A stretch of DNA of 64,000 nt from positions 9,268,541 through 9,332,540 of the forward strand of contig CM022668.1 of assembly GCA_012295275.1 (NCBI GenBank). The letters run 5' to 3'. This document shows, one piece after another, positions 14,040-28,292 of this stretch (positions are counted from its first letter, which is position 1; every line of letters begins with the position of its first letter). The notes below the pieces were generated by a model. It was not told the DNA's origin. It did not search any database and saw only the letters and a list, made by a program, of their open reading frames with translations. The position numbers and the translations under genes are program-made. Source of the DNA: Chrysomallon squamiferum (lineage: Eukaryota > Mollusca > Gastropoda > Neomphalida > Peltospiridae).

Positions 14040-15160
14040 TGAAATTACAGTACCAATAGTATCATCCCTTTACAATAATAATGTATTTCCCTTACACCAA
14101 ATTTAGGTTTTTCAAGTGCGTGTATATGTATATATTGTACATGGTATGAAAGGGTTAGTAACGAAACAATATTTAGTGCATTGTTTCTATTTGCTACCAA
14201 GAAAAATTAGCAATTTCAGTCACTTATTGAAAAGAGATTCTGTTTCATATATTGATATTCTTCACTTAGCGGCCGGGTTCCTTTCCTACGATTAGGTGAC
14301 TTTGCTGAAACTGTTTTATTATTTACAGTAAAAGGAAACTCCTTTTTGTCATGTTCAAATTTCAGTAGCAACACTTCACTGACCTTTTTTCTTAATAAAT
14401 ATATTTATATTTTTAATGAAAATAATCGTGATTAACCCATACCATAAATGTTAATCAAGATAGAGAGAATCCTACCATTTCTCTAATCACCTTGTGATTA
14501 TACTTTCTGGATATTGTTGGATGTTATATATTTTTAATAATTTTTACATCTAGGTATTATAGATATATTTAACATTTCGTTGCTCGTTTGATCTCTAGTT
14601 TTAGTTATTTGCATTTACATTGTTATTAAACTGGCCTTTAGCTCGTATAGATTCTACTAGTTATGCTATTTATTTACTGGCTTTATTTCTAGTTCTTAGA
14701 TATGTTTATTTGTTATATAAGTCAGACGTTTTAGAATGTGTCATTGTTTGATTGATTTCTGTTCGAAGCGTCCTTACGTATGTTGGTTATGGCTTCAGAG
14801 CCACATATTTCTCTTGGTTACACCTACCTTTTCATTTATTTGTCGGTTACAATTTCAGCTTTTGCAGTGATAGATTTTCTGAAGCGAAAAAATTGTTCAC
14901 ACTATATGTATCATTCTTAGAAGAGATTTTCTCTATACAATGACTTTCCAAAACGGTGCAGCTACGAACTCTGTTGTTTTTCCAAAACGATGTTAACCAA
15001 TTTATGAAATGTTCTTTAGTTTGTGCATTCGCATCGTTTTCTGTATGTTGTGTTTTTTATTTTGAAAAATGAACTCATAATAAATATTTTTCTTCCTGCT
15101 TTCTCAAATATCAGTCTAACAAAAAATGTGATATTATTCGTAGATTCGTGTTTCTCTGAT
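13600..15160. other. AT-rich intergenic stretch
   Basis: There is a (TA)n run at about 14010-14038 and otherwise unique sequence. A 63-codon frame near 14752-14943 has no splice or domain support. I see no gene. Confidence 0.4.
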
Positions 15161-15162
15161 AA

Positions 15163-15238
15163 TTGGTGTGTGTGTGTGTGTGTGTGAGGGTTGGTACATT
15201 TGGCTGCAAAAATCCACGCTATGCTACTGTGTGTGTTC

Positions 15239-15286
<48 letters not shown>

Positions 15287-15333
15287 TAGTACATTTGGCT
15301 GCAAAAATCCATGCTATGCTACTGTGTGTGTTC

Positions 15334-15379
<46 letters not shown>

Positions 15380-15428
15380 GTTGGTACATTTGGCTGCAAA
15401 AATCCACGCTATGCTACTGTGTGTGTTC

Positions 15429-15482
<54 letters not shown>

Positions 15483-15604
15483 GTTGGTACATTTGGCTGC
15501 AAAAATCCACGCTATGCTACTGTGCGTGTTCTTGTGTGTGTGTGTGTGTGTGAGGGTTGGTACATTTGGCTGCAAAAATCCACGCTATGCTACTGTGCGT
15601 GTTC

Positions 15605-15656
<52 letters not shown>

Positions 15657-15695
15657 GTTGGTGCAAAAATCCACGCTATGCTACTGTGTGTGTTC

Positions 15696-15767
<72 letters not shown>

Positions 15768-15809
15768 TGGGTTGGTACATTTGGGTTGGTACATTTGGCA
15801 AAAAATCCA

Positions 15810-15862
<53 letters not shown>

Positions 15863-15917
15863 GTTGGTACAAAAATCCACGCTATGCTACTGTGTGTGTT
15901 CTTGTGTGTGTGTGTTC

Positions 15918-15955
<38 letters not shown>

Positions 15956-16003
15956 TAGTACATTTTGGCTGCAAAAATCCACGCTATGCTACTGTGTGTG
16001 TTC

Positions 16004-16059
<56 letters not shown>

Positions 16060-16114
16060 GTTGGTACATTTGGCTGCAAAAATCCACGCTATGCTACTGT
16101 GTGTTTCTTGTGTG

Positions 16115-16160
<46 letters not shown>

Positions 16161-16209
16161 GTTAGTACATTTGGCTGCAAAAATCCACGCTATGCTACTG
16201 TGTGTGTTC

Positions 16210-16247
<38 letters not shown>

Positions 16248-16447
16248 TAGTACATTTGGCTGCAAAAATCCACGCTATGCTACTGTGTGTGTTCTTGTGT
16301 GTGTGTGTTGTGTGTGTGTGTGTGTGTGTGTGTGAGGGTTAGTACATTTGGCTGCAAAAATCCATGCATGCTATGTGTGTTCTGTGTGTGTGTGTGTGTG
16401 TGTGTGTGGCTGCAAAAATCCACGCTATGTGTGTGTGTGTGTGGTTG

Positions 16448-16484
<37 letters not shown>

Positions 16485-16630
16485 CTTTGGCTGCAAAAAT
16501 CCACGCTATGCTACTGTGTGTGTTCTTGTGTGTGTGTTCTTGTGTGTGTGTGTTTTGTGTGTGTGTGTGTGTGGGTTAGTACATTTGGCTGCAAAAATCC
16601 ACGCTATGCTACTGTGTGTGTTCTTGTGTG

Positions 16631-16674
<44 letters not shown>

Positions 16675-16745
16675 GTTGGTACATTTGGCTGCAAAAATCC
16701 ACGCTATGCTACTGTGTGTTCTTGTGTGCGTGTGTGTGTGTGTTC

Positions 16746-16793
<48 letters not shown>

Positions 16794-16849
16794 TGTGATG
16801 GTTGGTACATTTGGCTGCAAAAATCCACGCTATGCTACTGTGTGTGTTC

Positions 16850-16890
<41 letters not shown>

Positions 16891-16941
16891 GGGTTAGTAC
16901 ATTTGGCTGCAAAAATCCACGCTATGCTACTGTGTGTGTTC

Positions 16942-16991
<50 letters not shown>

Positions 16992-17032
16992 TTGTGGCTG
17001 CAAAAATCCACGCTATGCTACTGTGTGTGTTC

Positions 17033-17072
<40 letters not shown>

Positions 17073-17121
17073 GTTGGTACATTTGGCTGCAAAAATCCAC
17101 GCTATGCTACTGTGTGTGTTC

Positions 17122-17177
<56 letters not shown>

Positions 17178-17223
17178 GTTGGTACATTTGGCTGCAAAAA
17201 TCCACGCTATGCTACTGTGTGTG

Positions 17224-17269
<46 letters not shown>

Positions 17270-17286
17270 ACGTGCTGTGTGTGTTC

Positions 17287-17324
<38 letters not shown>

Positions 17325-17385
17325 GTTAGTACATTTGGCTGCAAAAATCCACGCTATGCTACTGTGTGTGTTCTTGTGTGTGGGT
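15163..17385. repeat. Composite VNTR: about 22 conserved cores separated by (TG)n
   Basis: A core reading GGGTTGGTACATTTGGCTGC, then AAAAATCCACGCTATGCTAC, then TGTGTGTGTTCTTG alternates with (TG)n runs of very variable length (about 10 to 90 nt). The period is about 60-130 bp. The AAAAATCCA word marks some 22 cores, for example near 15207, 15302, 15398, 15503, 15577, 15663, 15872, 15972 and on to 17343. Core sequence is nearly invariant; a few are truncated (near 15663, 15800 and 17268). Long Cys/Val frames across it are repeat artefacts. Confidence 0.95.
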
Positions 17386-17399
17386 GAATGGATTTACGT

Positions 17400-19369
17400 G
17401 TGGCAATTAAAAAAAAATAATAATAATAATAATAAAATAAATAAAACATTTCATTGGTCCTAAATGTAAGTTCAGTTTTCAGCTGAAAAGGACGTATCTA
17501 ATGAAGTCATTTTGATGCTGGGTTATGAAGGGTTTATCATACCTTTTTAACTTTCTTTTTATAACCTGTGAATACAAACTTATGCTCTGTAAATGAAACA
17601 AATACGTTTCAAAGATAAAAGTAATCCTGAACAAAAAGTTACAAATTCCTGAACACATTAGATGTTGTATCATCTCTATACTGAACTGATAATGATCCCA
17701 AATTATTAGAATGATCTGCCGATCGCGATACCGTACTTTGCTCTTTGTGCTATTTCGTTTCGTTTCGTTTCATTTCGTTTCGTTTAGTTTAGTTTAGTTT
17801 CTTTCTTTCTTTCTTTATTTAATGTTTTATACAACTGTAGTATTCCACAAAACATTTGAAACATTTGATACATAATTAAATTATTGCTGAAAATAATATT
17901 AATAGCTGTAAAAATTAAAACTACACTTCAGAAAGATTAAACAAATATTAACTAACTTCATATAAAACATAATAAAACAACTCATACAAAACGAAAAATG
18001 ATAAGGCTACAGGTGTGTATAGTATTACAAATGAATATAAATATTAACATTATCACAGTTGTAACTAAACTACGAAAATACAAACTGAAAGCTATGAAAT
18101 CTACTAACTACATATAATGGTATCACAGTTAAAATTAATTTCCAGTAACAATAATCAGAACCTATGACATAATATTTTGACTTTAACTGAGTGACGTATT
18201 ATGTGTAAATATTAACTACACTATGAAATGACTAATAATTAATCCCTATGATATTTGTTAACAGTAAACTGAATTACTATCACTTTTGAAATTAAATTAG
18301 AATAAGACTAAGCTATTACATATTTGTAACTTTAACTTCTGAGTGTAGTATCTTCCATGTAAATGTTAATAATGTCAGAGCTGAAATTAAGATTCAGTAA
18401 GACAAATCCAAGACTTTCAAACTCATTCAGCAGCTGACATGATATCTGCCTACTGGAGCTTCCCACCCCAGCTATCTTTTTTTTTTTTAAAGAATACCCC
18501 CATATATATACTGATCAAAATAAGCTTAATATGTTTATTTTGACTCAAAAAATCGCTACAAATCAATTTGTTTTGTCGGCAGTTTTATGTGTCAGAAGTG
18601 ATTCAAAATCATCATGTGCAGTCTCCAGTCAAAATGGTTTGAAACCTAGAACAGCTGCCACAGAACTGAAGATGTATTTGAGTTTTGACCATAAAAAAAT
18701 TGTTAAAATGATACATTACATTTCTACATGGTTTATTAGAGATGGTTTTATTCAGTGAACCATACTGATTAATCAAACCAGTGAAAAGTCAAAGTCATAC
18801 AGAGCATTATGGATTGAAAAGTCATCAGAGCAGATTTTGAATGTCGGAAAAATGTCAAGAAAAATATCGTCAAAATTGGATAAGAAGTGGCCAAATGCAG
18901 TAGCGTCATTGGAACATCATCGATGGGAATATTGTCTGATTAAACATTATTTGGGAAAAGGACTTTCCCCTCTGAAAATCTGAGAATAGTATTAAAAATC
19001 CTAAAATTCAATAAGGATTTAAATTGCACTTTGGCTTTTGAAAATTCTCACATTAAATATAATTTAAGATTTTCTTATTTAGAAAAAAAAAACGACTGAG
19101 CTGAACACACATACATCCTGCAGTAGCTTGCACTCAAGCCATTTTTTAAACAGACATTACAAATAGCTTCACACCAGCTTATACATTGTGTTATCTTAAG
19201 GGATTTTCAGTCATTGTGCCCAACTGTCCATCCCTAAAGGTTTATAGCTGGTGCTTTGCCATTTAAAAAGAGTGAAGACTGATAGTACAATTTTCATAAA
19301 TAAGAAAGCTTCACACAAACTTTTATACATTTGTTGGTCTAGACTTCAATTCCCATTTCAGACTATGGA
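17400..19369. other. MSH4 3' flank and intergenic DNA
   Basis: The region includes a (TTTCG)n-like run at about 17755-17790 followed by (TTTC)n. At 18531-18985 sequence is less repetitive and holds two short frames, one ending with residues MSRKISSKLDKKWPN and HHRWEYCLIKHYLGKGL. This could be a decayed transposon or retrocopy fragment, but I cannot name a family. No clear AATAAA on the minus strand was found just past the MSH4 stop. Confidence 0.3.
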
Positions 19370-20217
19370 CTACTCTTCAGTGCCTTTGATTTCTTTCAGA
19401 TACTGAGATTTCAAGCTACCCAAGTAACTCTTCAGCCCATCAAGGTCAAGACGAGAATTTTTTGCCACCTGGATCAGAGCTGTTCCAAGTTTAAAAACAG
19501 CTCTCTGTCGCTGAGACTGAGGATCTGTTGTAGTGTTTTTCTTAAAAGAAATATTTATCAGTTTTAAAAAAATCAACACTATGGTACAGATATGATTGAT
19601 TATTAATAGCTAAAAAAATACTGAAAAAGATATGAGATAATTATTCAGATTTCAAATAATGAAAACCTTTTCTGGTAAAGTGTTGAAATAATTCATAGTT
19701 TTATAACATTTAAGAGTGTATGCCATAAATAACAGAAGATAAATGAAAATCAATCAACCAGCTTCACTTTTCTTATGAAGTTGGTTCAGGCTCAGAACTT
19801 AAGCCTGTGGATATATTGTTTGTGTTTACTCATTTTAAAAATAAAAATCTGAAACACAGCAATATCCTCTTCTGAACCTGCCAATTACTTTAAAATGTAA
19901 AAGTTTCACTTTTAATGTGGATGACAACTTACTTTGTTTTGTTCCTCTATAAATGCAGATATTTTCTTGGCCTCCTGAATTACAGAACGTGGCATTGTAG
20001 ACACTTCAGCAAGTTGAAGCCCTGTTTTAGAGGTTATATGCTACATGGTTTATTATTATATTCATCATTACTAAAGAACAATGATACTTGAAATATTTTT
20101 GTTTAGTTTAAGAGCTATGAATGTGTATGAGATTTTTTTGAAAAATGGTACTGACATATACATATTTCTGGATATGCATGTCTCAAAAAGATAAATGCCA
20201 AATATTAAGAAACATAC

Positions 20218-20300
<83 letters not shown>

Positions 20301-20337
20301 TTTGAAATTTTATAGAAGTAGGAGTTATTTCTGAAAA

Positions 20338-20379
<42 letters not shown>

Positions 20380-23063
20380 GTCAACTTGTGACTAAACTGA
20401 AAACTTAATTGCTTTTATTCATTTGTGTTTTTTAACTTGCCATAATGTTTTTCTTCAGTCTTGCCTTTAGACAAAATGTGTGTGTAGTGAATTTTCTCAC
20501 AGTTTCCTTCAACGCTAAATGATCTTTGCACTTCAAGGAAGTAACTGTCAGAAAAAAATATCTACTCTGATTATAATACATATAATCAGATATATTATTA
20601 TAAGAAATTCTAAAATTAATCAATGAATAAATATATACTGTACATGCTGTTTACTGATATATATTTTTGACCTCTTCATTACTCTGATTGCAGCTAATTG
20701 TCTTGGATAATTTTCTTGAAGTTTTAGCTGATTTAAAATCACATGTAATAATATTAAATTTGAATAATTTGCATAATTATTATTTTCAAACCACATAGGA
20801 AACAAGAATACTCACTTTTCTACATTAGGATATAAACTATCCATATTAGTAAGTTGCATAAAATGTGTCACAAAAAAGGTAAAAGCCTGTAAAGAAATTA
20901 TTTATTTAGTTTATGTAATCTTATGTTATTTCATTTAATATAAGTTGAGGATCCCTTATCTCAAATGCTTTGGATCAGATTTTTTTTTAGGAAATTTGAT
21001 ATAAAGGGAGATTCTAAGAATATGATCTAATTCATTTATGTTTTATATGTAGCTAATAAAAATTGAATGCAGGTATATTTGGATAATATTTTTGATAATT
21101 TGGTGCATGAAATAGAATCTGTCAATGCCAAACCATTCAAAAATTTTAAGATATCACTATCCTGGCTGTTTGAAAAAAATTGTTTTGGTTTTAAGAATTT
21201 CAACATCTACAACTATGTCCCACTGGAAAACAACAAAAAAACTACTTGATCTTGAAGATATTTACAAGTTCAAGAATATATGTTCTAAGTTTCTTAACTG
21301 GTTAAAATGACTGACAACCAGTCACTCCAGAGCAGCAGCATCTGGTCAAACATGTAAGTAGATTGACACCATTTTTTCCCCCATGTTTATAACCAGAAAC
21401 TGCCCCCAAGCAGTCACCCAGTTGCCATTGTAAATGTTGTATGATAGCATACTTTTTTTTATCTTATAATAAATATATAAAAAAAAAAAAGTATGACACT
21501 GACTAAACTTAATTATGTTTTTGATTTTGGACAACGTCATACATGAAACATACCTTTGTTTGAAGTAAGTGTTCACAAACAGCATGACAGATTCCAACAC
21601 CTTCTTCTGCACTTGTGCCTACAACATGCATTTAATGAGATATTTCAAAAAGGATGATGCATGTTTATGTATCTGTGATATTTAAGCTTGTGATGTTATG
21701 AGAAGTGGGCATTAACTGATAAACAACCTGACAGATAATATATATTACTTCTTTCTTCTAACTACATCTGCTAATGTACAGTTCCATCACTTAGACATTA
21801 ATCTGCAATAATTTTGCTATTAAAACAGTAGATCAATACACTGGCTTGTTCTAAATTCACTTCACTATTCTGATTTCAAATTATTTACCTCTGCCAAGTT
21901 CATCAATAATGATCAAAGATGTTGGAGTAACATTTTGTATAATGTAGTTTATTTCCTTCATCTAAAAAAAGTTTAAAAAAGGGAGGAAAAAAAAAAAAAA
22001 ATAAATTAATACTTCTTTTAAAATGGTTCAGTAAATTAGCAAACGAGAAGAAATTAAACTTTCTTTCTAATTACCAGGCAGAGATATTTTGTAGAAACTT
22101 TAACATAAGCAGTTAATTACACTCTGTGTGATTTGACTATTAAGACTGGAAAATATAAGACAGTGAACTATGAGAACTGATCCTGAACCAATCTTTTACA
22201 ATGTTACTAAACAAACCAAATAATTCCATCATGTAAGAATTCTTAAAATTATTGTAATAAACAGAATTTTATTTGTTTTATGTTGAAGTGGCTTTTTAGG
22301 ATTCATTCTTGTTTATTAAGGTGTAAAAGTAAAATGTTATTTAACAACCTCTAACATAAATGTTGATGAATTGGTCTCCATGTCATCACCACTGCCAATT
22401 CGGGAGAAAATCTGGTCTGTAATTCTGAATGAAGCATACTCCACTGGAACAAAGGAACCAATTTGGGCCATCACTTGTAGCAGTGCTACCTGACGTAGGT
22501 ATGTTGATTTGCCACTCTAAAGTCAATCCATATTGATTCATGTAGATAATTTAGTGTTTTTTTTAAATTATTAATTATATTTCTTATCTATATTTGAATA
22601 ATTAGATGTATCAGTATGCTATGTAAATCACATGTTAACCTGTGCAATTTATTAGGTACTTAATACAATTAATCTCCATGTGAAAAATACATTAACCCTA
22701 CATTATTACTGATGAATAAATGATTAAGTCTGTCATTGTTATGTTAAAGATGCCATGTTCTGTAATTAGTAATTTTATCAATTCATCTAAGCCATTTTCA
22801 GATTTTTCAGTTGTTTCAATTGCAGTGACTTACCATGTTAGGTCCTGTAATTATAATAAAATTGCTGTCTTCAGATGCATACTGGAAATAACAGTAAGGG
22901 AGTAGTCTGAACAATTAAATTATCAAGAAGGAAACAAGGAATATTACTGCTTCATAAATCGATGAATGAGATGACAAATGTTTAAGATGTCAAACTAAAA
23001 CATAAAATGTTTCTTTCCAAAAAGAAGAAATAACTTTTTTGAATTGTAAGTTGTTTTGTTTTG

Positions 23064-23110
<47 letters not shown>

Positions 23111-26100
23111 GTGTTGTTCTATAATGATGAAAAAGTTTCAGTATTCAGTTGTAAAAGTAATAAAAAATATATACCTACATATAATGTTGAATTCTTACAT
23201 CAAGCAGTTTAGTGAGAATAAAAAAGACTGAAATATATTTAACAAAACTTTATGGATGTAAGCATTACTTACTGTGTTGTTTGGAACAGGTATATCGGAG
23301 CCAATTTTCTCCAGAATTGGATGTCGCCCTTGTTTAACAGCTAAAGTATCCGTGAATTCAGGCCTGACTGCAACAAAAATAATACAAAAATGTGAAGAAA
23401 AATAATAATAAAAAATCCTATCCGTGTTCAGTTATATAATTATTACAAACAGATGCAAGAAATGCTAAATAAATTAAACACAAATAAACACTAATATCTG
23501 TATTCTGGAAAAAAAAATAATAAAATAAAATAAATAAATAAATCAGATATAATAATTTAGCTTCATAACATCAGCAACAGATAAATCAAATGTAATAATT
23601 TAGTTGTATAACATCAACAACAAAGCAGTGTCTCATCACATAACTTGTGATCTCAAAATAGTTTATTCAACTTACCATAAGAAGACAGAGTACAGGCATG
23701 TGCAAATGAAACAAGCATGTCCAGCATTGAAACACATTCAGATAACTTGTACAGACAACTGACATGTTCTCTGATCTCATTTAACAACTGGCAGACCACA
23801 CTGAAACACAAACATTTTCAGTCTGTTACCATTATATCAAACAAACAAACAAACAAAACCTGATACATAATTTAAATCATATAGGTAATGTTTGAAGCTC
23901 CTTCTAAATGTAATTATAAGTTAATCTTTTGTCCTTAAACATATGTACATCAAGCAGTGTAAGAAAATGTCAGTGTTTGTAAAATTATTACTGCATAATG
24001 TATCAATTTTCACTTACATATTTGTCATTAGATAAATCTCCTGAAGTGATTCTTTCGTGCGATCTGTTAAAATTATAATTTACTGTTACACAGAATAAAA
24101 TAATAATGAAAAAAAAAAAAAAAAATTCCAGTTGTCAAAGGATATAATACTTTACCAAACATTTTAATATTTAGGATCCTCTACATATTTTTGTTATGTA
24201 CATTTTCAATAAAACTTTAGCAATTATAAATAATAGAAAACTAAAGTAAAATTATTACTAAAGATTTAACATTAAAATAATTTTAAAGCATAAACATTTT
24301 ATTTCAAATTTATGATAAACTGAATATATTGCTACTTGTACAATAACTTAGCAAGCAATGAAAATAATTATTTACAAAAACAATTAATACAGTTGAAAAA
24401 TGTTTAAAATAAAAAGAACTACATTTAATATACTTACCATTGAGTTGAATCTGGAATTAGAATATATATATATATATAGACACATACACACACAAAGCAC
24501 ACACACACACACATATAAATACATACATATATATATATGTATGTATGTATATGCATGTGTGTTTGTGTGTGTTGTTTGTTTTTCTTCTCTCACTTTTATA
24601 AACATAGTGTCACAGTTTCAGTCCCCATAAAAAGCTTATTTTAAATATTAAATTGACCTATTTTCTAGATACATTAGCTATTAAGACAAATTTTATAACC
24701 AAAAGATTAAAAAATATTTGTTATTCTTTATAAAACTAATATCATAAATTGTAAAACTGAACAAAACTTAAAAATCAAATCAAAATATATTTTAAAAAGA
24801 AAAAAAATGAAAAGAATTTAGATAGATATTTTCTTGTTTTGAAAGACTATTTCATACAATTATTAAATGATTATTATAGAGATGTTTCTTTTTTAAAATT
24901 TATTTTAAGTTTATTTAAATGGATGACTAAATCAATTTTTTAAAAATTACACAAAAAAATTATTTAAGAAGTTTTTAATAAATAACCAGATCAGTTGTAG
25001 TGAAGCTGAGTGTATTTCTAGACTTGGTGACTTTAAGAAAATCTCCAGGCAGGTTTTCTGCAGTGTACTGTTCAGATCCACCACAGTAGAGCTGTATGTA
25101 GAAATTTCTAGTTGTACTGAATGCTGTACGAAGAGGCAGGCTGTATTGCTCACCCAGCTGTTTGACAACCCCTGTGTAAGTACAAACACTTTTAACAATT
25201 AATGATAAATCTGTTATAATATACACAAATATAAAATTATTATATAACAGTGTAGTAAAAATATTTTCACTAACTAAAGATAATTCTTTTATAATATATA
25301 TAAATGTAAAACTGTTACATAATAATGAAGTACAAATATTTTCAGTAATTAAACTAAATTAATCTATTATAATATATAAATATACACAACAATGCAACAT
25401 AAATATTTTCGGTAAATAACAATAAATCTATTATATCATAAATATAACACTATTATACAACAATGCAGAACAAATATTTTGACTAACTAAAGATAAATAT
25501 AATTAATGTAGTACAAATATTTTCAACAATTGAAGATAAACATATTAATAAACAAAAATATAACACTATTATACAACAGTGTATTACTAATATTTACACT
25601 AATGATAAATATATTATAACAGACATAAATATATGCAACAATGCAGTATAAATATTTTCAATAACTAAAGATAAATATATGTAATATACATAAATATAAC
25701 ACATTATATAAGAATGTAGTACAAATATTTTCACTAAAGATAAGTCTGTTGTAATACACATAAAGATAACACTATTATACAACAGTATAGTACAAATATT
25801 TTCACTAAAGATAAATCTATTACATAAATATGATTATAACACTATTATGTAATTATGCATTACAGATATCTTCAATAACAAAAGATAAGTATACAAAAAA
25901 GTACAATGTAATCGTCACTATTTGACAACTCCTATGTAAGTAAAATATTTTCTTTAACTAAAGACTGACAATTCCTACTGAGACATAAAGAAAATGATAT
26001 ATTGAACAAAATATAAAATCAAATCAATCTGTGTAGTTATGTATTACTATGTCAGACCATTTTTAAAATACCAAGAATGTATTCTCACAATGATTTCCTT

Positions 26101-26446
26101 ATATAACTTAGTGCTCACCTACTATATCATCTACAATTTCTGTATATGTCCTTCTTGCAAGATCAAGCAGACCTGAAATGAAAAAAAAAAAAAAAAAAAA
26201 ATTTTGTCCAAAAGAGTAATGAAATTAATGATTAATAACTATGGACAGGTAACACAGAATGTAAACAGAATTATCTACGAATGGTTGTAGTAGGTGAAAA
26301 TATTTTGTAATTAACAGCATTTTACAGATTAGAAATATCTAAATTTGATTTTTAGAAAATAAAAACAGGTATAAGATTTAATTTACAATAGGTCAATAAT
26401 TATTTAAATATGTATTATTACTTACCATTTACCTTTGGCTAAAATA

Positions 26447-26477
<31 letters not shown>

Positions 26478-27114
26478 GTGCATGTATTTCTTTCGTTATA
26501 TATAAATAAAACAAAAATACTGATATCCCCACCATTGCATACTTTTGATAAATTGTTTGTATGATAATTAATAATGAATGAATTAATACTTAAAAATAAA
26601 TCAGTACTTTTTAATTAACAGTTATTGGGTGTCATTCAAATTTTCTTATATAATCTATAATGGTATGAGATCGAAAATCCACTACTACCTCTCCAGAATA
26701 TAGACCATTTTTTTTTTTTTAAAATGGCAGTATTATATTTACAATATAATTTATATGTAATATATACATTGAGAAGTAACACTGTCTTGCTAAATATAAC
26801 TTAGTAGCAATACACAATTGTACTGGTGAAATATAACACACTAAAATATTTAGAACTGTAATGTAGCTCTGATATTGAACATTAAGGTACAGTGTAATAT
26901 GTAATACTTGAGATTTGCAAATATTGGGTTATTTTCTGTGGCTGTTACCTTCACAGCAAAACACTTCTGAGTTCTCATGTTAAGTGCACCTTTTTGATAT
27001 TTTGTATCTTCATGGATAACACTATTTATACTTTTCATCATCAAGTCAAAACGAGGATCTTCCAGTGACTGTGATCAACAAAAATAATAATAAAAACTAG
27101 CAGTAGTACTAGCA

Positions 27115-27162
<48 letters not shown>

Positions 27163-28261
27163 GCAAACAACAATAATAGCAACAATAGCAACAACAGTAT
27201 ATTAAATAAAAATAATTTTTTACTTTATGTAAACTGAAACTGTAATAATCTAAGATTATTCTAGGTGACAGAAAATGGTTGATTAGCATTAGTTTAATAT
27301 ATGAGTTATTGGTAAAGGAATTAAATGTTTGTGCAAACAGCTATTGTCTGATGAAATATTCTTCAATAAGATGATGATGACCAAAGTATTATCTCTTTAA
27401 CCAGATTAGTAATACTACTGATTTGTAAATGGAAAGAAGTCTTGTCTAGTATAAGTTTTATTACAAATTTTCCAACACAAAAACTTCATTCAGAACAAAT
27501 CTACACTGCTTCTGTTTGATGTTAATTATCACTTGTAATAGGGTGCAAGATAAGTTTGATGCCTGAACCTCAAATATCTTTATTCTGCTAAAAATTATAG
27601 CAGAATAAAGATATCAGAGGTTCAGGCATCTGAGCAACTGTATCAGGCTGGTAAATATCACCTCAACATGACCACAGATGTGGGTGAGAAAAAGGCTGTT
27701 GTTTAAGCCTGTCTTAAACACATTTACATTGAAAAGGACTCACCACTACAACTACCTTTAGAAATTATTATTTGCAATAAATTAAAAACTTTACATATTT
27801 ATTATTACCTTACAGTAAGCTTTCAAAAGTGGATTTTCGCAGTCTTTGAGAAACTCAGTGAGAGGTTCAACAAGCTCCAGAGTGTGTTTTAAATAAATAA
27901 TGTTAGTAATTTTGGAATCAGCTGTTTTAACAGAATCCTGTTTTGGAATCTGAACACAGAGAGAAATTAGGTGGTCTACATCTAGAAATCGACCAATCAC
28001 TGATTGCAGATTGTAAAATATTTGCTCCTTCTCAGTAAACTCAGCAACTATCTCTTGTCTGGTGTTAATTGTTACCAGATCTGTAAATAAAATAATCATT
28101 TAATGTTGAAAATTAACCTTTATTTATTGTTGAATTTCTTCTTCTTTTTCTTCTTCTTCTTATTTATTTTTTTATTTATTTATTACTTTTTCATTACTAT
28201 TATTATTTGTAAAATATTAATTACTTTTTTATTTATTTATTTTTATTTTTTTATTTTTTGT

Positions 28262-28292
<31 letters not shown>

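Noticed and set aside
15163-17385. CRISPR-like repeat-spacer pattern
   Set aside because: The 'spacers' are (TG)n of varying length, the context is a eukaryotic intron-rich genome and there are no cas genes.
15163-17387. Long Cys/Val and Thr/His open frames
   Set aside because: They are translations of (TG)n/(AC)n repeats in all frames and have no domain content.
20432-20623. Frame reading [18 protein letters not shown]
   Set aside because: The MSH4 exon here is read in another frame ([10 protein letters not shown]...[12 protein letters not shown]), which matches the family.
24901-25000. Exon 13 reading on into VIY and a stop without splicing
   Set aside because: A GTTATT donor after DL, together with the 13-nt microexon, restores the family match downstream.
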